Positions 1-8,400 of a DNA stretch of 64,000 nt are shown here, piece by piece. Source of the DNA: Actinomyces bovis (GTDB taxonomy: Bacteria > Actinomycetota > Actinomycetes > Actinomycetales > Actinomycetaceae); assembly GCF_900444995.1 (NCBI RefSeq), contig NZ_UAPQ01000008.1, forward strand, positions 62,001-126,000, read 5' to 3'. The position numbers were made by a program, and so were the translations under genes. Under the pieces are notes generated by a model that ran no database searches, was not told the origin of the DNA, and saw only the letters and a program-made list of their open reading frames with translations. How positions within the stretch are numbered: position 1 is the first letter of the stretch; each line of letters starts with the position of its first letter.

Positions 1-1
1 T

Positions 2-139
2 CCAACCGGCGTGACGCACGAGCAGGCCGGAGGCGTGTCCATCAATTATGGGACTACCGGCGCCGGTGTCGCTGGTGGCCTGACGCTGTTGGAACGCGAC
101 GTCAAAACTCTCGAGCCGTACACACTTAGGAGGCCCTGA
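2..139 (+). CDS. C-terminal end of a phage head or head-tail protein (5' partial)
   Basis: An open frame enters from the left edge and stops at TGA 137-139, two bases before the next gene. The last 45 residues include the stretch GLTLLERDVKTLEPYTLRRP. Its position just before the connector genes suggests a head-tail connector of the Gp19/Gp15/Gp42 or gp6-like kind, or another head protein. The visible part is too short to assign a family. Confidence 0.55.
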   Translation, partial: PTGVTHEQAGGVSINYGTTGAGVAGGLTLLERDVKTLEPYTLRRP

Positions 140-141
140 TT

Positions 142-483
142 ATGGCGCTACCCTCTTGGGCTTGTGACACGGTCACAATCATTCGTCCGACCATCGTCTC
201 CGAGCGAGGCAAAGACCGCCCGGACTATGATGCCCCGGCGAGCACCACAATCGTCGGCGGCTGCTCAGTGCAGCCCGCAGGAACATCGGAGAACCTGTCC
301 GGCAGGCAGTCGGCGGTGGCACGCCTGACCCTATTTTTGCCGCCAGAGGTGCAGGTGGGAGCCCACGATCTGGTGGAGTGGCATGGCGCCCGCTACCACG
401 CCACAGGTGCGTCACAGTCCTGGAAGTCTCCAACGGGCGCTGTTTCTCACAGCGTCGTCACGTTGACTCAGTGGCAGGGGTGA
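142..483 (+). CDS. Probable phage head-closure / head-tail stopper protein
   Basis: This 113-residue protein begins with ATG after an AGGAGG ribosome site at 129-134. It has no membrane segment. The C-terminal half reads like the beta-rich core of head-tail adaptors, with a segment ending GAHDLVEWHGARYHATG that resembles the 'damage-free' barrel of SPP1 gp16-like stoppers. The gene sits where the stopper is expected, between the connector and the gp10-like tail completion gene. The assignment rests mainly on gene order and size; sequence similarity is weak by eye. Confidence 0.55.
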   Translation: MALPSWACDTVTIIRPTIVSERGKDRPDYDAPASTTIVGGCSVQPAGTSENLSGRQSAVARLTLFLPPEVQVGAHDLVEWHGARYHATGASQSWKSPTGAVSHSVVTLTQWQG

Positions 484-485
484 AC

Positions 486-752
486 ATGTCCACCAGCGTT
501 CGTTTTGAATTCAGTTCGGAAGGTTTCCAGCAAGTCCTCAACTCTGAGGGGGTCAAGGCCCGTCTCCAACGAATGGGGGAAGCGGTCGCTGCTGAGGCAG
601 GAGACGGTTTCGAAACAAACCTCTACCAGGCGAACTACGGCGGGTCTCCTCGCCCGATGATCGTCGTTCGTGCCGCCACTATGCACGCACGTTTGGCTGA
701 GGCAAGAGACAAAGCGCTGACTCGAGCCTTAAGCGCCGCCTCTAGGGCGTGA
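486..752 (+). CDS. HK97 gp10-like tail completion / minor tail protein
   Basis: The 88-residue reading starts at ATG 486, two bases after the stop of the previous gene; a longer frame opens at 378 but overlaps that gene completely and is less likely. The protein is small, mixed helical, and holds no cysteine or membrane segment. Position between the stopper and the tail terminator is that of HK97 gp10-type proteins, which join the head connector to the tail. It is shorter than the usual 120-150 residues of that family, so the call is from synteny. Confidence 0.5.
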   Translation: MSTSVRFEFSSEGFQQVLNSEGVKARLQRMGEAVAAEAGDGFETNLYQANYGGSPRPMIVVRAATMHARLAEARDKALTRALSAASRA

Positions 753-758
753 ACGTCC

Positions 759-1163
759 ATGGCAGAGTTGCTTAAGGCGCCAGACGTTGCCGAAGAGATC
801 AGGGCATTTCTGGCTGGTCAGCTCCCTAGGGTTGAGTGCTTTGCAGGTCACAGCCCTACAACGTTTCGAGATCAGTCTGTTGGGGTGACACGCACTGGCG
901 GGACTCGCTCCACTTTGGTGCTGGACATCGCAACCGTGTCGATCGATTGCCGAGACCTTTCCAGCGAGTCTGATGCCGAGGACCTCGCCCGCAGGGTCGA
1001 GGCACTTCTGCACCAAGCAGCGATGAGTGGGCGCCTGCACAGTCTTGTCTGCCACGACGTGAGAACCTTAGGAGCGCCATATCCGAACCCTGATCCTGAC
1101 CACCCCTCCCTTTACCGAGTCTCCGCCTCCTACCAGGTGGCGGTACGGATCACCACCACCTGA
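759..1163 (+). CDS. Probable phage tail terminator protein
   Basis: A 134-residue protein that begins with a helix, AELLKAPDVAEEIRAFLAG, and then has alternating strands ending in SLYRVSASYQVAVRITTT. This helix-then-sheet layout and the final strand, which contains the 'Y.v.l.i' pattern, fit tail terminators (gpU / DUF3168 type). These cap the tail tube and bind the head connector. The gene lies directly before the major tail protein, which is the standard position. No catalytic motif is expected or seen. Confidence 0.6.
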   Translation: MAELLKAPDVAEEIRAFLAGQLPRVECFAGHSPTTFRDQSVGVTRTGGTRSTLVLDIATVSIDCRDLSSESDAEDLARRVEALLHQAAMSGRLHSLVCHDVRTLGAPYPNPDPDHPSLYRVSASYQVAVRITTT

Positions 1164-1174
1164 GAGGAAAAACA

Positions 1175-1750
1175 ATGCCAGTCAGCACCACCAACATCTT
1201 TGTCGGGGCGCCCGACCAGGAGACCACGGGCGCGATTTTGTCCGCTCCCACGACCACAACTGGGCCTAAGACCGCCCGTGATGCTCTTGTGGGCTTCACG
1301 GACTCCGGCTACATTTCCAAGGACGGCCTTAAGATGAGCCCCGAGTATTCCACTGCGGACATCGAGGACTGGTCTGGAACGTTAGTTCGCAGGGTTCTGC
1401 AATCCTTCAAGGGCACGCTTTCATGGGCGCACCTCGAGACCAACGAGGAATCTTTGCGCAACTGGGCTGGAAACGTGACAGTGAAAGAAGCCAGCAGAAC
1501 AAATGGCAAGCAGCTAACTGCGGTTCTGGGAGCCAAAGAACAGCCGCGCAAGTCTTGGGCTTTCAAAATCAAAGATGGAGAGCGCCGGGTGCTGATCTAT
1601 GTGCCGGATGGGCAAGTCACCGAAATCGGAGAGGTGTCGTTCACCAAGCAGGACGCGGTCACGTGGCCGGTCACGCTAGCGGCCTATCCTGACTCAAAGG
1701 GAAACAGTATTTACATCTTCACCGACGATGGCGTTGTGACGGGAGGCTGA
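1175..1750 (+). CDS. Major tail protein (tail tube)
   Basis: The 191-residue protein starts after GAGAGGAAAAACA. It contains the typical features of siphovirus tube proteins: an N-terminal region with GAPDQETTGAILSAPTTTTG, a long loop, then a beta-rich core with LIYVPDGQVTEIGEVSFTKQDAV and a final stretch TWPVTLAAYPDSKGNSIYIF, which matches the pattern of HK97 gpV-like and actinophage tube proteins. Many copies stack as rings around the tape measure. It is followed at two bases by the tail assembly chaperone gene, as expected. No C-terminal Ig-like domain is present. Confidence 0.8.
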   Translation: MPVSTTNIFVGAPDQETTGAILSAPTTTTGPKTARDALVGFTDSGYISKDGLKMSPEYSTADIEDWSGTLVRRVLQSFKGTLSWAHLETNEESLRNWAGNVTVKEASRTNGKQLTAVLGAKEQPRKSWAFKIKDGERRVLIYVPDGQVTEIGEVSFTKQDAVTWPVTLAAYPDSKGNSIYIFTDDGVVTGG

Positions 1751-1752
1751 TT

Positions 1753-2109
1753 ATGACTTTCCAGGTTCCCGCCTCCAAGGCATCAATCAAGCAGAACCTT
1801 TTCGAGTTCACGCTGCCGCAAGACGACAAGATTTACGCGCTCCCCAAGATGCAGTTCTTGGATGCAGATCTTTCAGCTGACCTGACAGCCCTGACCCCCA
1901 GGATCAAAGCCGCTCAGGATGGTGAGGGAATCAGTAGCGATCCTGAGCTGCTCGCAGAGATCGCTTCTTTGCAGAGACAGATGCTCGAGCGTTACGTTCC
2001 GGGCATTTATGCGCGCATGAGTGGTGACCAGGTCGCGGCGCTCGTCGAAGCATGGCAGGAGGCTTCCTCTGTCACACTGGGGGAATTCTCTTCGTCTGCC
2101 GGGAGCTGA
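1753..2109 (+). CDS. Tail assembly chaperone (short, unshifted product; gpG-like)
   Basis: A 118-residue protein with the helical layout of actinophage tail chaperones: FTLPQDDKIYALPKMQFLDAD near residue 20, then ending ASSVTLGEFSSSAGS, a tail seen in many of these proteins. It coats the tape measure before tube polymerization. The last codons hold a run of five G at 2079-2083 within CTG GGG GAA, where a -1 shift leads into the overlapping frame that ends at 2474. The position between tube and tape measure is diagnostic. Confidence 0.8.
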   Translation: MTFQVPASKASIKQNLFEFTLPQDDKIYALPKMQFLDADLSADLTALTPRIKAAQDGEGISSDPELLAEIASLQRQMLERYVPGIYARMSGDQVAALVEAWQEASSVTLGEFSSSAGS

Positions 2110-2474
2110 GCAAACACCGGGAGGCGATTGAGTATGACCTGCTCACAATCGGGCTGCATCTAGAGGATCTCGGCACACCTGCCCTGTCCTGGCGGCACCT
2201 GCTCGTGCTGTTGATGCGAGCCCCACGCACAAGCGCCTACGCGCGGGAAGTCCACGGGGAGGACGCCTTATGGGGCCTCTCCGAACAACTTCTTGCCGCC
2301 GTCCTAGACGCCTTGAACATCGCCAATTGGCAGCGCTCCAACACCGGACGGCAGATTCCGAGCCCGAGACCTGAGCCGGTATCGAGGCCCGGCGCCCGCT
2401 CTTCGGACACCAGCCTGGGGGCCAAGCCAATCCCGATCAAGGACTTCAACAGCTGGTGGGAGTCCGCACCCTAG
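1753..2474 (+). CDS. Frameshifted tail assembly chaperone (gpGT-like)
   Basis: The second open frame (about 2052-2474) has no convincing start of its own and overlaps the end of the first chaperone by 58 bases in the -1 frame. Its sequence KHREAIEYDLLTIGLHLEDL followed by SWRHLLVLLMRAPR is typical of the T part of GT chaperones. A -1 slip at 2079-2085 joins the frames to give a product of about 240 residues with the junction VTLG-GILFV. The T part is thought to bind tube subunits while the G part coats the tape measure. The arrangement is conserved in siphoviruses; use of this exact slip site is inferred. Confidence 0.75.
2079..2085 (+). promoter_or_regulatory. Candidate -1 frameshift site (GGGGGAA)
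   Basis: In the zero frame the codons are CTG GGG GAA. After a one-base backward slip the P-site tRNA-Gly re-pairs with GGG perfectly. The -1 frame is open through this point and the downstream frame continues to 2474. This fits the programmed frameshift of tail chaperone genes. Confidence 0.65.
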
Positions 2475-2484
2475 GAGGTGTCCT

Positions 2485-4653
2485 GTGTCTGAAGCCTCAG
2501 TCGCAAAAGCCTATCTGTCCATCATTCCGTCGCTGGCGGGCTCTCAGGGAGCGATCGCCTCCCAGATGACTCAGATGCTCACAGGCGCTGACACAGCCGC
2601 AGACAAAGCTGGCGCGTCAGCTGGCCAAACGCTGGGGACATCCCTCCTTGGGAAAGCCAGAGGAGTGCTGGCTCCGGCCGCAGTGACTGCTGCTGTGGCC
2701 GGAGTGGGCGCGGGCTTGTACCAGATCGGAGCAAAATTCGACGACCTCGCCGACACGATCCGAGTGGGCACAGGCGCATCGGGTGCGGCGTTGGATGGAA
2801 TGGTTAACGTTGCCAAGCGCGTCGGCAGCAAGGTTCCTGTGGAGTTCGACAAGGTCGGACCTGTCGTGGCCGACCTGAACACGCGCTTGGGGCTGACCGG
2901 TGACACCCTGGAGACTGTCGCCAGCCAGTACTTAGAGGCGGGCAGGATCCTAGGCCAGGACATCGACGTCCAGAAGACGACTGCGGCCTTCTCCGCCTTC
3001 GGAATCGAGGGGGACAAGGTCCAGGGGGCCATGGACGGCCTGTTCAGGGTCTCGCAGGCCACAGGTGTGGGCATGAATGAGTTGGCGTCCTCAGCGGCAG
3101 CAAGCGCGCCAGCGATGAAGACTCTGGGGTTCTCCTTTGAGGAGACAACGTCTCTCATCGGGTCGCTTGACAAGGCGGGCCTGAACTCCAACCAGACCCT
3201 AACGGCGATGTCTAAGGGGCTGGTGACTCTCGCCAAGAAGGGCGAGAATCCACAGCAGGCATTCCGCCGGGTCACCGGGGAGATCAAGGACCTGATCGCA
3301 GCCGGTGACACAGCTAAAGCCATTGACCTAGCGTCCGGCATCTTCGGCACCAGAGCAGCCGCCCAATTTGTAGGCGCGGTCGAATCCGGCACACTCGCCC
3401 TGGACAACCTGGTCGGTGCCACGGGCGCAACTCAGGACACGATCCTGGGCGTGGGCGCGCAGACAGCTGATTTCGCCGAGAAGTGGAAGCTGGTCAAGAA
3501 CAACGCCGCCCTGGCCTTGGAACCCCTTGGATCGGCGGTATTCAGCGCCTTGGGTGACGCTCTCGGCGCCATGGTCGAACCGATGCAGAAAGTCTCAACC
3601 TGGATGCAGGAGAATCCTGCCGCAACTAAAGCCATCGTCATCGCTCTTGGCGCGCTCGCCGTTGGCCTAGGCGTGGCTGCTGCTGCCCAATGGGTGATGA
3701 ACTCCGCACTTCTCGCATCCCCGATCACCTGGATAATCGTTGGTATCGCAGCCGTGATCGCCGCCATCGTGCTGCTGGCCACCAAATGGGAATCAGTCAC
3801 AGCTTGGGTCTCCCAGAAGGGCCAGCAGTTTTTAGCCTGGTGGACGGGACTATGGGAGTCGATCGCTTCGTGGGTCTCCCAGAAGTGGGAAGACATCAAA
3901 ACCTGGGTGTCCACCAGTTGGCAAGCTGCCATTGACTCGGTGATTGCCATCGGCGTCAGTCTCACTCAGTGGTGGACCAACCTCTGGACGTCTATCGCTG
4001 TTTGGCTTCACAACAAGTGGAACGAGATCATCAACTGGGTGACCGGCATTCCCAACCGGATCGTGGCGGCACTCTCGGCTCTTGGAGCCTATCTCTGGTC
4101 ACTCATGACACAGGCAGGCCAATCCGCCTACAACGGCCTCACCGGCGCCTTTAACTCCGTCGTCAGCTGGGTCACGGGCATCCCCAACCGAATCCTCTCC
4201 GCCCTAGGCAACACCGGAACCCTGCTGTGGAATGCAGGCCGCAACATCATCCAGGGCTTCCTCAACGGCCTCACCGGCGCCTTCCAAAAAGTCAAAGGTT
4301 TCGTCTCAGGAATCGGCTCCTGGATCGCATCGCATAAAGGTCCTGAAGCATATGACCGCGCCCTCCTCGTGCCTGCCGGACGCTGGATCATGGGCGGCCT
4401 CGAGAAGGGCCTGCGCGCGCAGATTCCCTCCCTGCGCCAGACGATGAACGACATCACCTCTGAAATCCAGGTCGGCGCAACGATCAGCGCCTCCAGCACC
4501 CTGTCCACGACACACGCCCGCACTGCCGCACAAGCTCCTGCAGATCCTGTCGGCACCTCCGTGACGATCATCCAAAACAACCCCGTCGCCCGTCGGACAA
4601 GCTCCCTGCGTGACGACGTGGCCACCGGCATCCGCCTGGCCGCAGCGATCTGA
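2485..4653 (+). CDS. Tail tape measure protein
   Basis: The 722-residue protein starts at GTG 2485, after the ribosome site AGGAGGTG at 2473-2480. Residues 1-60 are helical; residues about 80-330 match the PhageMin tail domain (KVGPVVADLNTRLGLTGDTL and the repeated 'sAAasApAmktLGfs' type motif). Hydrophobic segments lie near residues 380-435. The C-terminal half has tryptophan-rich repeats, including two copies of WVTGIPNRI near residues 518 and 565. At roughly 0.15 nm per residue a tail of about 100 nm is expected (inference). It sets tail length and may help DNA cross the envelope. No peptidase or transglycosylase motif was seen. Confidence 0.9.
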   Translation: MSEASVAKAYLSIIPSLAGSQGAIASQMTQMLTGADTAADKAGASAGQTLGTSLLGKARGVLAPAAVTAAVAGVGAGLYQIGAKFDDLADTIRVGTGASGAALDGMVNVAKRVGSKVPVEFDKVGPVVADLNTRLGLTGDTLETVASQYLEAGRILGQDIDVQKTTAAFSAFGIEGDKVQGAMDGLFRVSQATGVGMNELASSAAASAPAMKTLGFSFEETTSLIGSLDKAGLNSNQTLTAMSKGLVTLAKKGENPQQAFRRVTGEIKDLIAAGDTAKAIDLASGIFGTRAAAQFVGAVESGTLALDNLVGATGATQDTILGVGAQTADFAEKWKLVKNNAALALEPLGSAVFSALGDALGAMVEPMQKVSTWMQENPAATKAIVIALGALAVGLGVAAAAQWVMNSALLASPITWIIVGIAAVIAAIVLLATKWESVTAWVSQKGQQFLAWWTGLWESIASWVSQKWEDIKTWVSTSWQAAIDSVIAIGVSLTQWWTNLWTSIAVWLHNKWNEIINWVTGIPNRIVAALSALGAYLWSLMTQAGQSAYNGLTGAFNSVVSWVTGIPNRILSALGNTGTLLWNAGRNIIQGFLNGLTGAFQKVKGFVSGIGSWIASHKGPEAYDRALLVPAGRWIMGGLEKGLRAQIPSLRQTMNDITSEIQVGATISASSTLSTTHARTAAQAPADPVGTSVTIIQNNPVARRTSSLRDDVATGIRLAAAI

Positions 4654-4670
4654 CAGGAACAGGAGAGCTC

Positions 4671-5453
4671 GTGAGCGAGTACACCATCGACGGGCAGGAC
4701 CTCGACGACCCTCAGGGCCGCTGGCGCCTCACCAATGCAACCAGCCTGCCCACCTGGGGCGCGCCCCGCCTGCCCAACGTGGAGGTTCCCGGACGCATTG
4801 GCGTCCTCCCTCTACCACCCACATCCGCCGCTCCGGCCACGCTAGTCCTCGGCCTGCTGGTCCAAGCAGACGACCAAAAGCGCGCCACCCTGGACCAAAA
4901 CCTCCGAGCGCTCGCGGCTTTGCTTCGGCCTTTCGGGCGACTTTTGCGGGTCACGCATCGGCCTGCGGGCGCTCCGGTGCGAGAGGCCACTGCTCGCTTG
5001 TCCGGATCGGTTGAACCCAAGTTTTTTCCTGCAGCTGTAGCTGCGACTGTGAGTGTGTCTCTGGAGCTTCCGGAGGGAGTGTGGAGAGACCCGGTGCCCA
5101 CCGAGATGGCGGCCGCCGATCTGTCAAAGATCGATGGTGGCGCAATGCCGATCTCCGACGCAGTCATACTGGTGGCCTCTCCAGGCTCCCCGGTCAAGAT
5201 CACGGATCAAGGTTCAGGGGGCTCCATGACCTGGAGTGGGGTGGTCCCCCCCGGGAAGGCCTTGCTGCTGGAGCCCGCGCTCTACCGCGCCTCCTTTACG
5301 GCTGGATCATGGTCAAGGAGTGGAGCTGTTGATGCCTCCTCAGGCTTGTCTCTGTCCGCTGGCGGATTCTCTATCACCCCTGATACCAGTGGGCATCACG
5401 CGGTCACCGTCACGGGCGGAACCGCCCAGATCCGTGCGAGGAGGGCCTACTGA
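4671..5453 (+). CDS. Distal tail protein (Dit-like)
   Basis: The 260-residue protein starts at GTG 4671 with the ribosome site AGGAGAG about 8 bases upstream. It begins SEYTIDGQDLDDPQGRWRL and carries the 'lpNvevPGRiGvLPl' pattern that is typical for siphovirus Dit-type proteins from actinophages, followed by a beta-rich domain. Dit forms the hub linking the tail tube to the tail tip. It lies between tape measure and the large tip protein, and its stop codon overlaps the next ATG (TGATG at 5451-5455), pointing to translational coupling. Confidence 0.75.
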   Translation: MSEYTIDGQDLDDPQGRWRLTNATSLPTWGAPRLPNVEVPGRIGVLPLPPTSAAPATLVLGLLVQADDQKRATLDQNLRALAALLRPFGRLLRVTHRPAGAPVREATARLSGSVEPKFFPAAVAATVSVSLELPEGVWRDPVPTEMAAADLSKIDGGAMPISDAVILVASPGSPVKITDQGSGGSMTWSGVVPPGKALLLEPALYRASFTAGSWSRSGAVDASSGLSLSAGGFSITPDTSGHHAVTVTGGTAQIRARRAY

Positions 5454-8400
5454 TGCTTGATCTGCGCGCTGTTGCCTATATGCCTTCGGGAGGCCGCCTC
5501 GGCGTGCTCCCAGACGATCTCGATGTGACGCTGACGGTGCCGGTGGCGGACATGCCGACGGTGGCCTTGACTTACCCTGCTGGAACGCAAGGTGTGCGCG
5601 GTGAGTTGCTTGACTCTGAGGTGGAGATCGCTATTGAGATCACCCACGACGGCATCACCTGGCTGGAACCCCCCGGTGCGCGTTTCATTTCCCAGAAGGT
5701 CGAGGGCAACCTACTGGATGATGGCACAAGTCCACGGATTCTGCATGCAGCACACGTGTCTTCCCAGCTCGCGGAGGCGGTCGTGTGGGATGTGCCACCT
5801 GCTGCGCAGGACTCCGACGGGAAGTGGAATTTCTTGTCTGCCAACGCGGGCGTGATTCTGCGGTCTCTGTGGGACGCGGCCACCAAGCGAGGGTGGGGAA
5901 AAGGCCTGACGCTTGATTGCACCACTGTGGCGGACTCCGCTGGCAAGAAGTGGGCCAACATCGTCACGCTGGCATTTGACAAGGCTGTCACTCTGGCCAC
6001 GGTGGTGGATTCTCTGCGTGACCTTGGACTCTGCGACGTCGAGTGGACGGGGCGCACCATGCGGGTGCATAACCCGGATGGAGCATTGGCCCGTCGGCGT
6101 GAGAAGGTGCTGTGGCCGCTGGCTGTGGGCACGGCCGCTGCCCCGGAGGCGACAACTTGGACCAGCTTGTGCACGGACGTCCTGGTGAAGGGCGAAGGCG
6201 GTCGTGTCTGGCGCATCCACAACGATCAGGCTCCGGCAGGTCTGCGGCGGATCGAGCGTGTTGTGGAGGCCGGGGGCGTTGAGCTAGAGGCCACCGCCCG
6301 CCTGGTCGCTCAGGCAACTCTTGCCTCCGGTGCGTCAGCCCAGGTTGAAGCCAAGCGGGAGTGGGTGGCATCAGACGCTCTGCTGCTGCCCTGGAGAGAC
6401 TACACAGCCGGAGACTGGATCACGGTCCAGCGGTCGGCGGGCCGCGAAGTCATGCGCGTCGCTCAGGTGTCCGTGACGCGCAACGCTGATGGCGTCAGCG
6501 GGCACACCACCTTTGGCACGCGGCTAGACGATGTCCTCTCTCACGTCGCCAAAAGGACTAAGGGCGTCACTGGTGGAGCCTCGACCTCAGGCTCCGGAGT
6601 TCGTCCTGCCCCGCAAGGTCAGGACAAGCGCACGCCCGCGAAGGTCCTAGGCCTGGTTGTGCGAGCCGAGGCTGTTCCTGTCGCAGATCGCACGGTGCAC
6701 GGTCTACTGCGCGCCACCTGGCAGCCGGTGAGCACAGCTACGGACGCCTCCGCGATGGAAATCTCCTCCTACGATCTGGCCGTGCGCCGCAACGTCGTCG
6801 GCGCCCCCTGGCTGATTGCTGGATCAGCATCCTCAACCAGCTTGGACCTGCGCGAAGGCTCTCCTGGTGAAGCCCTCCAGGTGCAGGTCCGAGCCCGTGG
6901 CACCTATGCCACGACCCCGGGTCTGTGGTCGGACCCGTTCACCGTGCAGATTCCTCAGCCTGAGCTTCTGGCGCCTCCCACCGCTGCGCACCTGGCATGT
7001 GAGCACGGACTGGTGACGGTGACCTGGGACCGGCACCTGGCAGGGCCTGGAGGTCCCATCATTCCGCCGTCTTGGCTGCGTCATGTCCTCGTGCAGGAGG
7101 CTTCCTCGGCTGCCGGACCATGGACAGATCTCGCGGAACTTTCCCTGGACGGCCCTACCACCGTGCTTGATCGCCAGGACGTCATAGGCCAAGAACGCTT
7201 TTACCGACTGGTCGCAGTTGACACAGTCGACCGTAAGTCCGATCCGGGGAACACCGCTGGGATCACGGTCCGTTCAAAAGTCAGCGAGGCAGTGGATGCA
7301 GCGCAGGCTAAGGCAGACCAGGCAGCTCGAGACGGGGCCACCACGCGCGCGCAGGTGGAGGCCCAGGCGAAAAAGATCGACACAATCGAAGGCACTGTTG
7401 AGGGGCTTAGCAGCAAGCTCGCGGCTGCGGAGTCTGCTGCAGCGGAAGCGGACAAGAATGCTAAGGCAGCTGCAGCGTCGGCTAGTAAGGCTGATGCCGC
7501 AGCGTCTGCCGCGCAAAAAATTGCTGAGGTGAAAGCCGCCGAAGCGGAACGCGCCGCCAAGGCCTACGCTGACGGTCTTAAAGACTCGACGCTTTCGGAA
7601 GCACAAAAAGCAGCTTTGAAGGTTGCTGCTGAGGCTGCCGCTAAGGCCCAGCAGGCCGCCGAAGCGAAGGCTGCGGACGCGCAACGTACTGCTGAAGCCG
7701 CAGAGGTTACCGCCGCCACCGCCACGGAGAACGCCACACAGGCCCGGACTCTGGCTGAAGCGTCGAAGAAGATTTCCGAGCAGGCTGACTCTAAAGCTGG
7801 TCAGGCTCAGGCCGCGGCCACTGCGGCTTCGGGGGTGGCCTCTGCCGCCCAGTCTAAAGCCGCAGAGGCGACGACGAAGGCGCTCGCGGCTCAGGCTGCG
7901 GCGGCCGCTGCTGCTGCCGCGTCCCCTAACCTTGCGGCGGGAACGTGGAATGCGCGGTGGGCTTTCGGTAAGAACGTGACTCGTGTTGATTATGGCACGC
8001 TGCGTTTCAAAGGGAGTAACGGTTCACCTGATTTCAGTAACGACAACCGGGCCTACCTGCTGCATGGGAACAATCAGGCTTTGATTGTGCCGGCCGGGCG
8101 GGTAATGCGTTTCTCAATGACGGTTTCCAACCCCGGGAACAGTCCCGTGAAAGGTAAGTTTTCAGCGTACACCTACGCTGCGGATGGGAAATGGCTTGGC
8201 GCTGCCGCGATGGCGGATGTGGAGGTGCCTCCTGGCGCGGTACGGCATGTTATCAGCGGCACTGTCGTGGTGCCGTGGACGCCCGCTCGGATTGTGGTTC
8301 CGAATGTGACATGGGCTGGCACTGCGCCGATTGACATGCACGGTGCCACCTGGTCGGATGTGACAGACATTGCGGCGGCGCAGGATCGTGCTGACCATGC

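Noticed and set aside
2571-3422. 283-residue reverse-strand open frame inside the tape measure gene
   Set aside because: It lies entirely under a well supported plus-strand gene, has no ribosome site or recognisable domain, and follows from high GC content.
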